The notes: a model not told the origin generated them from the sequence alone. Shown: positions 8,647-16,376, numbered from the stretch's first letter. The stretch: DNA of 64,000 nucleotides from Ferribacterium limneticum (GCF_020510625.1 NZ_CP075191.1:2974001-3038000), one strand, 5' to 3'. Translations and numbers: made by a program.

Positions 8647-8724
8647 ATGAAATACGAATACAGCGAACTTTCAAATGTCATTTCAAAATATTCATTTGAA
8701 ATCTTGAATGCACGGTCTGCGTGA
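8647..8724 (+). CDS. Possible 25-residue peptide
   Basis: An ATG at 8647 is preceded by AAAAAAGGAG (8632-8641... ending 5-6 bases before it), a near-ideal ribosome binding site, and opens a 25-codon frame (MKYEYSELSNVISKYSFEIL... ending in ARSA). It is divergent from the flavoprotein gene, only 33 bases away. Codons are AT-rich, unlike the flanks. It could be a leader or regulatory peptide, or a chance frame lying over the operator repeats. No homologue is known to me. Confidence 0.3.
   Translation: MKYEYSELSNVISKYSFEILNARSA
8669..8702. promoter_or_regulatory. Overlapping TTTCAAAT palindromes, probable operator
   Basis: Two inverted repeats overlap: TTTCAAATG (8669-8677) with CATTTGAAA (8693-8701), and ATTTCAAA (8680-8687) with TTTGAAAT (8695-8702). 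So three copies of a TTTCAAAT-like half-site lie within 34 bases, 56-90 bases upstream of the flavoprotein start. The region is AT-rich in a GC-rich setting. Binding by a dimeric regulator is likely; its identity is unknown. Confidence 0.45.
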
Positions 8725-8788
8725 AAAACCCCTGCCGCCCCCATTGGAAGCCGCCGGGGTGCAAGCTGGCCGGCAGGAAATGCCAAAT

Positions 8789-9289
8789 TCAGGCGTCGAC
8801 TGAAGACAAGTCCAGCTCCCACGCGGCAAGCGAGGGATTGCGGCAGAGTTGCGCCAGCAGCGCCATGGCAGCCTCAAGGTGTTTCGAGGCCGCGGCGCTG
8901 AGCGGCTCTCCCAGCTCGAACTGCTCACCACGCACGCAAAGCACAAAAGCCGGCGGCGGTTCGGCATTTTCGGTCTGCACAAAAACCTGCAGCACCGCTT
9001 CCGGCGGCAATTCGTGCGTCGTATAGGCGGCGCCGGTAGCCGGGACGATGCGCTGGAAGGTAAACGGACCCGGGGTGTTGGCGCCGGCGTCGATGAACAG
9101 GGCAAGCTGCCGACCCTGCAAATCAAGCGCATGTTCGATCTGGAGCTGGAAATCTTCGATCAGTTCGAACTGTCCGCTCAAGCCTTCATCCTCCAACCAC
9201 CCTTCCAGTCGGCCGCAGAGTTCCGGGCCGATCGCGTCATCGCCGCGGCTGGGGTTGCCGACGGCGAAGACGACAACCGGTGCAGTCAT
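8789..9289 (-). CDS. hoxW: Hydrogenase maturation endopeptidase HoxW
   Basis: This 166-residue M52-family protease would cleave the C-terminal extension of HoxH after nickel insertion. It shows the family N-terminus VVFAVGNPSRGDDAIGPEL (Asp/Glu nickel-sensing region at about residues 16-22), the central FIDAGAN Asp (about 66-72) and the THELPPEAVL His (about 91-100). Its ATG overlaps the hoxH stop (ATGA), so it is the last gene of hoxFUYHW. Its specificity for HoxH is inferred from this position. Confidence 0.88.
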   Translation of the reverse strand: MTAPVVVFAVGNPSRGDDAIGPELCGRLEGWLEDEGLSGQFELIEDFQLQIEHALDLQGRQLALFIDAGANTPGPFTFQRIVPATGAAYTTHELPPEAVLQVFVQTENAEPPPAFVLCVRGEQFELGEPLSAAASKHLEAAMALLAQLCRNPSLAAWELDLSSVDA

Positions 9290-10749
9290 GAGCGGCTCAG
9301 CGAATGAACGACCTGCCCTTCGACATCGACCAGCTCGACTTCGAGCGGCATCTTTCCCAGCGCGTGGGTGGCGCAGGAGAGGCAGGGATCGAAGGCGCGG
9401 ATGGCGACTTCGATGTGGTTGAGCAGGCCTTCGGTCACTTCGCGGCCATGCAGGTAGCGGCGGGCGACGTGGCGGATGGCTTCGTTCATGGCCTGGTTGT
9501 TGTTGGTCGTCGAGACGATCAGGTTGGCCATGGTGATCAGGTCATTCTCATCGACGCGGTAGTGATGGAACAGCGTGCCGCGTGGTGCCTCGATGACACC
9601 GACACCGTCCATCTGGCGTTCGCCCTGGACCATCAGGTTGTCGGACAGCAGGTCGTCGTCGTGCAGCAGCTCCTTGATCACTTCGGCGGCGTGCAGCATT
9701 TCGATCATCCGCGTCCAGTGGTAGGCCAGCGGGGCGTGCATCGGCGTACCACCGGCGTAATCGACGAACTCCTTGCGCTCGTGTTCGGCGAAAGGCGTCG
9801 AAATCTGGTCGCAGTTCTGCACGCGGGCCAGCGGGCCGACCTTGTACCAGCCATGCTCCTTGCCGATCGATTTGAAGAACGGGAACTTCATGTAGCTCCA
9901 CGGCCGGACTTCTTCTTCGATGTACTGGTCGTACTGCTGGTAATCGACATGGTCGAAGAGGATCTTGCCGTTGTCGTCGCGGGCGCGCAGGGTGCCGTGA
10001 TAGAAATCGAGGTCACCGCCATGGCCGACGATGGACATGAAATTGGAGCGGAAGATGCCGAAGCTGTTGTACAGCCCCGGGTCTTGCGTATGTACCTTCT
10101 GGATCAGGTGCACCGCATCGCGCGACCACTGGACGATGTGGTAGATGTCCTTCAGCAACTCGTCGCGCTCGGCAATGGTCAGCGACTTGTTGACGCCACC
10201 CGGCACCGCCCCCGTGCCATGCACCCGCTTGCCGGCGGTGACGCGGATCACTTCCTGCCCGAACTTGCGCAGCAGCACGCCGCGCTTGGCGGTTTCCGGA
10301 TGCGCCATGGCGACGCCGACGATGTTGCGCTTGGTCACATCACTGTCGAATCCGAACAGCAGATCCGGCGAACAGAGGTGGAAGAAGTGCAGTGCATGCG
10401 ACTGCAGCATCTGGCCGTAATGCATCAGCCGGCGCAGCTTTTCGGCGGCAGGCGTCAGCTTCTTGGCGCCGACGATGATATCGAGCGCCTTGGAAGCCGC
10501 CAGATGGTGCGACACCGGGCAGATGCCGCACAGGCGCTGGACCATGACCGGCACTTCCCAGTACGGCCGCCCCTGGATGAATTTCTCGAAGCCACGAAAT
10601 TCGACGATGTGCAGGCGCACCTGATGGACCTTGTTCTGGTCGTCGAGCAGGATGGTGACCTTGCCATGGCCTTCGACGCGGGATACCGGGTCGATCGCCA
10701 CACGGCGCAGGGTTTCGGGGTGGGCAGCGGTTTCAAGTTGGTAGGTCAT
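9286..10749 (-). CDS. hoxH: NAD-reducing [NiFe] hydrogenase large subunit HoxH
   Basis: This 487-residue subunit binds the Ni-Fe(CN)2CO active site. The N-terminal motif [11 protein letters not shown] places Cys74 and Cys77, and the C-terminal motif DPCLSCATH places Cys456 and Cys459. The residues after His462 (25 residues) form the extension removed by HoxW. Together with HoxY it forms the hydrogenase module, which passes electrons to the HoxFU diaphorase and NAD+. The gene lies 84 bases after hoxY, the gap being filled by a palindromic repeat, unlike the tight spacing elsewhere in the operon. Confidence 0.95.
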   Translation of the reverse strand: MTYQLETAAHPETLRRVAIDPVSRVEGHGKVTILLDDQNKVHQVRLHIVEFRGFEKFIQGRPYWEVPVMVQRLCGICPVSHHLAASKALDIIVGAKKLTPAAEKLRRLMHYGQMLQSHALHFFHLCSPDLLFGFDSDVTKRNIVGVAMAHPETAKRGVLLRKFGQEVIRVTAGKRVHGTGAVPGGVNKSLTIAERDELLKDIYHIVQWSRDAVHLIQKVHTQDPGLYNSFGIFRSNFMSIVGHGGDLDFYHGTLRARDDNGKILFDHVDYQQYDQYIEEEVRPWSYMKFPFFKSIGKEHGWYKVGPLARVQNCDQISTPFAEHERKEFVDYAGGTPMHAPLAYHWTRMIEMLHAAEVIKELLHDDDLLSDNLMVQGERQMDGVGVIEAPRGTLFHHYRVDENDLITMANLIVSTTNNNQAMNEAIRHVARRYLHGREVTEGLLNHIEVAIRAFDPCLSCATHALGKMPLEVELVDVEGQVVHSLSRS

Positions 10750-10770
10750 TCAAATCTCCCTATCCGAATC

Positions 10771-10824
10771 GTCATTCCCGCGCAGGCGGGAATCCAGCTG
10801 GGTTCCCGCCTGCGCGGGAATGAC
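10771..10824. repeat. Palindromic repeat between hoxY and hoxH (ATTCCCGC family)
   Basis: Left arm GTCATTCCCGCGCAGGCGGG (from 10771) is mirrored by CCCGCCTGCGCGGGAATGAC (to 10824) around a short AATCCAGCTGGGTT centre. A second copy lies at 14096-14164. It belongs to the widespread family of repeats with core ATTCCCGCGCAGGCGGGAAT (like neisserial dRS3). Within an operon it could form a stable mRNA hairpin between hoxY and hoxH. Confidence 0.85.
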
Positions 10825-10833
10825 AAAATCAAC

Positions 10834-11382
10834 TCAGTCATAGTGCATCAGCCCATGTCCCAGTTCGGGTTCTTTACCCGCCAGCAGGTCAGTCAGCACC
10901 TTCCAGATCGCGTCCGCCGACGGCGGGCAACCAGGCATGAAGTAATCAACCTTGACCACCTCATGGATCGGATGGACCTGGTTCAGCGGCAGCGGCAGTT
11001 CCGGATCGTTAGGAATCATGCCGTTGGCCAGCCCGGGGCTGGTGTGATAGACCTCTTCAAGGATGGTCGTCAGCGGCAGGTGGTTGCGTTGCGCCGGCAG
11101 GCCACCGTTGATGGCGCAGGCGCCCATGGCGATCAGGATCTTGCAGTTCTTGCGGAACTCGCGCAGCACATGGACGTTCTCCGCGTTGCACAGGCCGCCT
11201 TCGATGATGCCGATGTCGCAATCCGGGCTGCAGGTCTTGATATCAGTCAGCGGCGAGCGGTCGAACTCGATGTGTTCGAGCAGCGTGAACAGCCGTTCGT
11301 CGATGTCGAGAAAAGACATGTGGCAGCCGAAACAACCGGCCAGCGAGGTCGTGGCAACCTTGAGTTTCTTCTTCGCAGTCAT
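10834..11382 (-). CDS. hoxY: NAD-reducing hydrogenase small subunit HoxY
   Basis: This 182-residue subunit carries the proximal [4Fe-4S] cluster. Cysteines are in CFGCHMSFLDID (about residues 17-28), GACAINGG (about 88-95) and PGCPPSAD (about 151-158), as in other short HoxY proteins. The start at 11382 was chosen over the ATG at 11433 because it follows the hoxU stop by one base (TGAGATG) behind a G-rich site, and because HoxY homologues begin close to this Met. It pairs with HoxH. Confidence 0.92.
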   Translation of the reverse strand: MTAKKKLKVATTSLAGCFGCHMSFLDIDERLFTLLEHIEFDRSPLTDIKTCSPDCDIGIIEGGLCNAENVHVLREFRKNCKILIAMGACAINGGLPAQRNHLPLTTILEEVYHTSPGLANGMIPNDPELPLPLNQVHPIHEVVKVDYFMPGCPPSADAIWKVLTDLLAGKEPELGHGLMHYD

Positions 11383-11383
11383 C

Positions 11384-12091
11384 TCACCGCCCCCCTGTGG
11401 TTTCGGCAGTTTCAGAAATCGGTGCCTTGTCAAACTTGCGCTCGCCGATCGGCACGGCGAAGCCTTGGCGTTTTTTCAGGATGACGCCGACCGGGCAGAC
11501 CTGCGCCGCCTTGTCGGACAGCGTGAAGTCGGTATCGCCCAGCTCGCCGGATTTGGCATTGACGATCAGGTGCGTCTTGATGCCGCGCCCGGAGAGGGCG
11601 AAAACGTTCTTGCCATCGACATCCCGACTGGCCCGCACACAGAGCGAACAAAGGATGCAGCGATTGAAGTCGAGCAGGACTTCGGGATGCGAGGCATCGA
11701 CCGCCCGATTCGGGAAGAAGTGGTCGTAATGCGGCGACATCATGCCGAGATGGTAGGCCGTCGCCTGCAATTGGCAGTTGCCGCTTTTTTCGCATGACGG
11801 GCAGAAGTGGTTGCCCTCGACGAACAGCATCTGCGTCAAGGCGCGACGTTCGGCGTTGATTTCCTCGGTTTCGCTCTCGACGACCATGCCGGGCGAGGCG
11901 CGCATGGTGCAGGAAGCCGTGTGGCGACCATTAACCTTGACCGTGCACAACTTGCACGAGCCATGCGGCTTGAATTCCGGGTGGTAGCACAGGTGCGGAA
12001 TGAAAACACCGGCCGCACCGGCCGCCTGGATGATGGTTTGGCCATCAACAAAAGGAATGGTCTTGCCATCGAGCGTAAAAGTATGGCTCAT
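11384..12091 (-). CDS. hoxU: NAD-reducing hydrogenase diaphorase subunit HoxU
   Basis: This 235-residue iron-sulphur subunit corresponds to the N-terminal part of NuoG. It has a plant-type [2Fe-2S] motif (CYHPEFKPHGSCKLC, about residues 35-49, with a later Cys at CTM), an HxxCxxC...C motif (HFCPSCEKSGNC) and a further CxxCxxC (RCILCSLC). It relays electrons between HoxY and HoxF. Its ATG overlaps the hoxF stop (ATGA), and hoxY follows by one base. Confidence 0.93.
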   Translation of the reverse strand: MSHTFTLDGKTIPFVDGQTIIQAAGAAGVFIPHLCYHPEFKPHGSCKLCTVKVNGRHTASCTMRASPGMVVESETEEINAERRALTQMLFVEGNHFCPSCEKSGNCQLQATAYHLGMMSPHYDHFFPNRAVDASHPEVLLDFNRCILCSLCVRASRDVDGKNVFALSGRGIKTHLIVNAKSGELGDTDFTLSDKAAQVCPVGVILKKRQGFAVPIGERKFDKAPISETAETTGGR

Positions 12092-13989
12092 GCTGCACCT
12101 CCGTTTTCGCTGACCAGATGGGCGCCGGCATCGTCACGGCCGGTCATCTGCCGGGCCGACGACAGCGCGCGGTCGAGATCGAAAGCGGGTGTGAAGTCCT
12201 GCTGGATCATCCGCTGATCGTAGTACGGCCGGAATTTGGCAATCGTGTCGAGCACCGGGTTACAGGCCGTGTGGCCAAGACCGCAGTGACTCATCGATTG
12301 CAGCAACTGGTTCAGCTTTTCGATTTCCGTAAAGTCGTAAGGAGAACCGCAGCCGTTGTGCAACTTGTCCATCAGGTTCTTGAGCAACGAGGTACCGACC
12401 CGGCACGGCGTGCAGAAACCGCAGCTTTCGTGCTGGAAGAAATGCACGTAGTTGCGCGCGACTTCGAACATGTCGCGTGTGTTGTCGAACACGGTGAAAG
12501 CGCCAGCAGTAGGGATATCCTCGAAGCCGATGATGCGGTCGAACTCGGCCTCAGCGACGCAGATGCCGGACGGCCCGCTGACCTGCGCGGCCTGGGTGTC
12601 GGTCGCGCCGCAATCCTCAAGCACCTGGCGGATGCTGACGCCGAACGGGTATTCGTAGATGCCCGGCCGCTCGCAATCGCCGGATACGGAAAGCAGCTTG
12701 GTGCCGGCCGAATGTTTGGTGCCGATCGCGGCATACCAGTCGCCGCCGTTCAAAGCGATCAGCGCCGCGGCGGCAAAGGTTTCAACGTTATTGACGATGG
12801 TCGGCTGGTCCAGATAGCCGTTGGTCACCGGGAAGGGCGGCCGGTTGCGCGGGGTGCCGCGCTTGCCTTCGAGCGATTCGATCAATGCCGACTCTTCGCC
12901 GCAGATATAGGCGCCGGCCCCGACATGAATCTCGATATCGAAATCTGCCCCCGGCAGGCCGAGGATGTCCTTGCCCAGAAGGTTCTGGCGCCGGCGATGG
13001 GCCAGCACGGCATTGAGGTGGTCGAGCATGTAGCGGTATTCGCCGCGCAGATAGACGAAGCCGCGCGTCGCACCGACCGCATAGGCCGCCACCGTCATGC
13101 CCTCGAAGACCAGATCGGGGTTCCGCGACAGCAGGACGCGATCCTTGAACGTTCCGGGTTCGCCTTCATCGGCGTTGCAGACAACGATGCGCTGCGCCCC
13201 GGCCTTGAGCGGTGCGTTGCGGCAGGCCTCCCATTTCAGGCCGGTGGTGAAGCCGGCGCCGCCGCGCCCACGCAAATTGGCGCGCTTGATTTCGTCGAGC
13301 GTGGCGCCCGGGCCGCCGATGCCGCTGGGCAAGCCTTCGCGCCAGGAACGCATGTTCGATGAATTCAGGCCATCGCTCGGCGCCCGCGCTCGGGCGGCCA
13401 GCAGCGCCTCACCGGGTTTGAAATCGGCATTGAGCAGGATATCGGCCCGGCGGATGTTGTCTTCGGTCTTGAAATAGGCCGGCGGCCATTCGGCCAGCGG
13501 CACCTTGCCGCGGATCAGTTCGGCGATTTCGTCGATGCGTTCCGCCGTCAATCCGGCAATGGCGTAGTTATTGATCAGCAGCGCCGGCCCCTGATCGCAC
13601 ATGCCGGTGCAGGCCGTCTGGGCGACGCTGACCAGGCCGTCTTCCGACACCTTGCCGCGCTCGACCCACAGGCTGTTGCACAGGCGATCCATCATCGCCT
13701 TGCTGCCCAGCATGCGGTCGGTAATGTTGTCCGAAAACAGCACCCGGTATTTGCCGCGCGGCTCGGTGTAGAAAAAGGCGTAAAAGCCGGCGACCCCCTC
13801 GATCTTGGTCCGCGGAACGCCCAGCGTCACCTGCATCCGGTCGATGGCTTCGGGCGAGATCCAGTCACAAGCCTCCTGAACCTCGCGCAGTATCTGCACC
13901 ATGCAGGTGGGATCCCGGTGATAACGGGCAACAACGCGGTCGACCACTCCGGCCACGGCCTCGGCATGCATATCGTTCAGCGCCACGAC
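12088..13989 (-). CDS. hoxF: NAD-reducing hydrogenase diaphorase subunit HoxF (NuoE-NuoF fusion)
   Basis: This protein binds FMN and NAD(H). The first about 150 residues form a NuoE-like thioredoxin fold; the rest is NuoF-like, with [15 protein letters not shown] (NADH/FMN), [19 protein letters not shown] and ESCGFCTPCRVG ([4Fe-4S]). In the NuoE-like part the first Cys pair is missing (FSDNITDRML replaces the usual CTNxxC) while CTGMC is kept, so this [2Fe-2S] cluster is probably absent or altered. The GTG at 13989 (633 residues) has a strong AGGGGG site; the ATG at 14043 would add 18 atypical residues with no ribosome site. It is the first gene of the hox operon. Confidence 0.9.
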   Translation of the reverse strand, partial: VVALNDMHAEAVAGVVDRVVARYHRDPTCMVQILREVQEACDWISPEAIDRMQVTLGVPRTKIEGVAGFYAFFYTEPRGKYRVLFSDNITDRMLGSKAMMDRLCNSLWVERGKVSEDGLVSVAQTACTGMCDQGPALLINNYAIAGLTAERIDEIAELIRGKVPLAEWPPAYFKTEDNIRRADILLNADFKPGEALLAARARAPSDGLNSSNMRSWREGLPSGIGGPGATLDEIKRANLRGRGGAGFTTGLKWEACRNAPLKAGAQRIVVCNADEGEPGTFKDRVLLSRNPDLVFEGMTVAAYAVGATRGFVYLRGEYRYMLDHLNAVLAHRRRQNLLGKDILGLPGADFDIEIHVGAGAYICGEESALIESLEGKRGTPRNRPPFPVTNGYLDQPTIVNNVETFAAAALIALNGGDWYAAIGTKHSAGTKLLSVSGDCERPGIYEYPFGVSIRQVLEDCGATDTQAAQVSGPSGICVAEAEFDRIIGFEDIPTAGAFTVFDNTRDMFEVARNYVHFFQHESCGFCTPCRVGTSLLKNLMDKLHNGCGSPYDFTEIEKLNQLLQSMSHCGLGHTACNPVLDTIAKFRPYYDQRMIQQDFTPAFDLDRALSSARQMTGRDDAGAHLVSENGGAA

Positions 13990-14064
13990 AACCCCCTGAG
14001 GAATACTTATGACGAGGGAAAGCGTAGCACCATCGTGTTTCATTTTGTTGTCTCAGGTCAAAGA

Positions 14065-14214
14065 GCAGCGATGAAGCGAATCCCGTTCAGTTAAGCGTCG
14101 TTCCCGCGCAGGCGGGAACCCAGTGATTTCAAGGTACTGGATTCCCGCCTGCGCGGGAACGACGAATTCGAAGTGTTTTCCTTTTGACTGAACGGAATTG
14201 CAGCAATGAAGCGA
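14065..14214. repeat. Composite palindromic repeat upstream of hoxF and fabI
   Basis: The core 14096-14164 is a second copy of the ATTCCCGC/GCGGGAAT palindrome also present at 10771. Around it CCGTTCAGT (14083-14091) and ACTGAACGG (14187-14195) form an outer inverted pair. Outside these, GCAGCGATGAAGCGA (14065-14079) and GCAGCAATGAAGCGA (14200-14214) form a 15-bp direct repeat with one mismatch. This nesting looks like a small non-autonomous element with a flanking duplication. It lies between divergent hoxF and fabI. Confidence 0.7.
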
Positions 14215-14285
14215 TTTTCTAAAAAGCAACACCGGCGCTCCTGCCTGCCCAGAATTGCCGCCCCGGGATTTTTTAGATGTGCAAC

Positions 14286-14310
14286 AATAATGCTGCACCA
14301 CAGCATTATT
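14286..14310. promoter_or_regulatory. Palindrome upstream of fabI shared with the pta promoter
   Basis: Perfect 10-bp arms AATAATGCTG (14286-14295) and CAGCATTATT (14301-14310) flank CACCA. The core TGCTGCACCACAGCA differs at one position from TGCTGCACCGCAGCA at 16382, in the promoter of the phosphotransacetylase gene. CTGC-N-GCAG palindromes are known sites of PhaR-type regulators of polyhydroxybutyrate genes; that identity is inferred here. AT-rich -10-like sequence follows at 14309-14317. Confidence 0.55.
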
Positions 14311-14388
14311 TAATAATTGCTCTAAAAACGGTAACAATGCCGCAGCATCATGGCGGCTTGAAGACCGCATAAATAAAGGAAGAACAGC

Positions 14389-15174
14389 ATGAACGACACC
14401 GTCCAAAACCACCTCCCGCTGGCTGGCAAAAAAGGCCTGGTTACCGGCATTGCCAACGACAAGTCGATCGCCTTTGCCGTCGCCAAGGCCATCGTCGCAC
14501 TCGGTGGCGAAGTCGCCCTGACCTACCAGAACGACAAGACCGCCAAATACACGCAGCCGCTGGCCGAGTCCATTGGTGCCAAGCTTTTCGAAAAGCTTGA
14601 TGTTTCCGAAGAGGGCAGCCTGGAAGCCGTCATCGCCAAGTGCGGCGAAGTGTTTGGTGAGCTCGACTTTGCCATTCACTCGATGGCCTTCTGCAATGCC
14701 GACGACCTGCATGGCCGCGTCATCGACACGACCGAAGAAGGTTTCGACTCGGCGATGAACGTTTCCTGCCATAGCTTCCTGCGCATGGCCAAGCTGCTGG
14801 AGCCGCTGATGGCCCACGGCGGCTCGCTGATCACCATGTCCTACCTCGGTGCCGAGCGCGTCGTCCGCAACTATGGCGTGATGGGCATCATCAAGGCAGC
14901 ACTTGAGTCCGCCGTCCGCTACATGGCCTACGACCTCGGCCCCAAGGGCATCCGCGTCTTCGCCGTGTCACCCGGCCCGATCATGACCCGCGCCGCTTCC
15001 GGCATCGCCAACTTCAACACCCTGCTTGAAGCCGATGCCCAGAAGGCGCCGCTCGGCCGTACCGTGACCATCGAGGAAGTCGGCGCCCTGACCGCCTTCC
15101 TGTGCACCTCCGGCTCGTCCGGCATGACCGGCCAGACGATCTACGTCGATGCCGGTTCGCACATCGTCGCCTAA
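14389..15174 (+). CDS. fabI: Enoyl-[acyl-carrier-protein] reductase FabI
   Basis: This 261-residue short-chain dehydrogenase-like enzyme reduces trans-2-enoyl-ACP with NADH, the last step of each fatty-acid elongation cycle. It shows the FabI nucleotide motif GIANDKSIA (residues 20-28), SMAF near 98-101, Tyr152, and the catalytic Tyr162 and Lys169 (NYGVMGIIK). The C-terminus SGMTGQTIYVDAGSHI is typical. A ribosome site AAAGGAAG precedes the ATG. It is the first gene of a plus-strand cluster leading to pta and ackA, so it may serve butyryl/acetyl-CoA turnover or PHB-linked metabolism rather than be the only FabI; the rest of the genome would decide. Confidence 0.93.
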   Translation: MNDTVQNHLPLAGKKGLVTGIANDKSIAFAVAKAIVALGGEVALTYQNDKTAKYTQPLAESIGAKLFEKLDVSEEGSLEAVIAKCGEVFGELDFAIHSMAFCNADDLHGRVIDTTEEGFDSAMNVSCHSFLRMAKLLEPLMAHGGSLITMSYLGAERVVRNYGVMGIIKAALESAVRYMAYDLGPKGIRVFAVSPGPIMTRAASGIANFNTLLEADAQKAPLGRTVTIEEVGALTAFLCTSGSSGMTGQTIYVDAGSHIVA

Positions 15175-15224
15175 GACCGACCCGGCCGCCTCGTTGCGGC
15201 CAAGCGGCAAAACGGGCTAAATCC

Positions 15225-15252
15225 ATGTTGGCGGGACTCCTCCCGCCAACAT
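15225..15252 (+). promoter_or_regulatory. Perfect 12-bp stem-loop after fabI
   Basis: ATGTTGGCGGGA (15225-15236), loop CTCC, TCCCGCCAACAT (15241-15252). No U-run follows, so it is not a standard terminator. It ends 21 bases before the kinase-like gene's ATG and could stabilise fabI mRNA or attenuate downstream reading. A smaller stem (GGCCGC/GCGGCC, 15184-15201) precedes it. Confidence 0.55.
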
Positions 15253-15273
15253 GTAGCCATTTCGGAGACCACC

Positions 15274-15849
15274 ATGGCCGAAGCTGACGGACTACTCCCC
15301 GATCCCGTACCGGATCACCCCTTGCTCAACGGCCGCAAGGAAATCGGCCGCGGCGAAAGCACCATCGTGCTCGAGGCCGACACTGTCGATGGCCAGGAAC
15401 GCGTCTACAAGGTGCTTTCGTCGCCCACCGACTACGCCTACTACACGGCCGAAGACCGCCCGACCGGCAACCACTTCCCGGTGGTATTCGCCGACCACGG
15501 TACGGCCGGCCGCTCCAGTCGCGGCTTCCCCTTTCACATCGTCGAGGTCGAGCGACTCTATCCGCTCCCCGGCAGCGGCGAGGCCGTCGAGGTCGCGACC
15601 AAGCTGTCCACGTCCTATTTCGACGCCTGCATGATGTGGCGCAATCTGGCCCAGGACATGGGGCGCATCGCCCTGCATCACCTGACGGTGACACCGATGG
15701 GCTGGAGCGATGCGGTTCAGGAGTCGCTCAAGGCGCTGGAAGTCTTTTCCGGCGAATACGGCGCCCTGCCGGACCTGATCAAGGCCGACAACCTGATGAT
15801 GCGCAAGGACGGCACCCTGGTCTTCTCCGACCCGGTTTTCATGGAATGA
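15274..15849 (+). CDS. Small protein-kinase-like protein
   Basis: I do not recognise the exact family, but several features recall a compact protein-kinase/aminoglycoside-phosphotransferase-like fold, as in kinases of T7-like phages. A glycine-rich loop-like segment (IGRGEST, 24-30) is followed by Lys46 in VYKVLS; then come HIVEVERLYPL (88-98), resembling a hinge, and near the C-terminus PDLIKADNLMMRKDGTLVFSDP (166-187; read as Asp167, Asn173, Asp186), resembling catalytic loop and DFG-like Asp. The Asp-to-Asn spacing is one residue longer than in classic kinases, so activity is uncertain. CGGAGA precedes the ATG. A tyrosine-phosphatase-like gene follows after 4 bases, which supports a phosphorylation role. 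Confidence 0.6.
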   Translation: MAEADGLLPDPVPDHPLLNGRKEIGRGESTIVLEADTVDGQERVYKVLSSPTDYAYYTAEDRPTGNHFPVVFADHGTAGRSSRGFPFHIVEVERLYPLPGSGEAVEVATKLSTSYFDACMMWRNLAQDMGRIALHHLTVTPMGWSDAVQESLKALEVFSGEYGALPDLIKADNLMMRKDGTLVFSDPVFME

Positions 15850-15853
15850 CACG

Positions 15854-16336
15854 ATGACCATCAGCCAGGTCCAATACACTTCACGCAAACTGGCCGAACA
15901 GTTGCGTGGCTCGCCCTACATGGCCGTGATTTCGATCACCGACCCGACGACCCCTGAAGCCAGACTTGACCCGCTATTCCGCCACGTCTTGCGTCTGTCC
16001 TTCTTCGATGCAGTGCCGGCCGACGAATTCATGCCGGCCTGCCCCGGCCTGTTCGATTACCACATGGCGGCGCAGATCAGCGCCTTCATCGAGGAACTGC
16101 ATGCCGCCCCTTTCGAGATGTCGCTGATGGTGCATTGCGAATATGGCGTCAGCCGCTCGGCGGCCGTCGCGCTGTTTGCCGAGGCGCTGACCGGCGCGCC
16201 GCTGGAAGCCCGGGAATTCACCTACGAAGCCAACCAGTGGGTGCTCGACCAGTTGCTGCAGCGCCACCCCGGCCTGGACCTCGACATGCCGACGCCGCTG
16301 ATCAGTCGTGAGCGCCGCGTAGCGAGCCGAAAGTGA
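15854..16336 (+). CDS. Protein-tyrosine/dual-specificity phosphatase-like protein
   Basis: This 160-residue protein has the Cys-based phosphatase P-loop HCEYGVSRS (His94, Cys95, Arg101; pattern HCx5R-S) followed by a helix (AAVALFAEAL). An acidic loop (FFDAVPADE, 50-58) could supply the general-acid Asp. It starts 4 bases after the kinase-like gene, so the two are probably co-transcribed and translationally linked. Similar small phosphatases occur on phages and plasmids as well as chromosomes. Substrate unknown; proteins of the flanking fabI/pta/ackA cluster, or the kinase-like partner, are candidates by context only. Confidence 0.75.
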   Translation: MTISQVQYTSRKLAEQLRGSPYMAVISITDPTTPEARLDPLFRHVLRLSFFDAVPADEFMPACPGLFDYHMAAQISAFIEELHAAPFEMSLMVHCEYGVSRSAAVALFAEALTGAPLEAREFTYEANQWVLDQLLQRHPGLDLDMPTPLISRERRVASRK

Positions 16337-16376
16337 TTTTTCTCACATCGGGCTCACCGCCGGCCACCGCCCAATA

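Noticed and set aside
10771..10824. CRISPR repeat or rho-independent terminator
   Set aside because: There is no regular array of spacers, and no U-run follows the stem. The sequence matches a dispersed palindromic repeat family.
9304..11484. Plus-strand frame of 726 codons opposite hoxH and hoxY
   Set aside because: Antisense of well-supported hox genes; the product has no recognisable motif and spans the intergenic repeat.
14053..14817. Minus-strand frame covering the composite repeat and the start of fabI
   Set aside because: It reads through a palindromic repeat, the fabI promoter and antisense fabI; no domain and no ribosome site.
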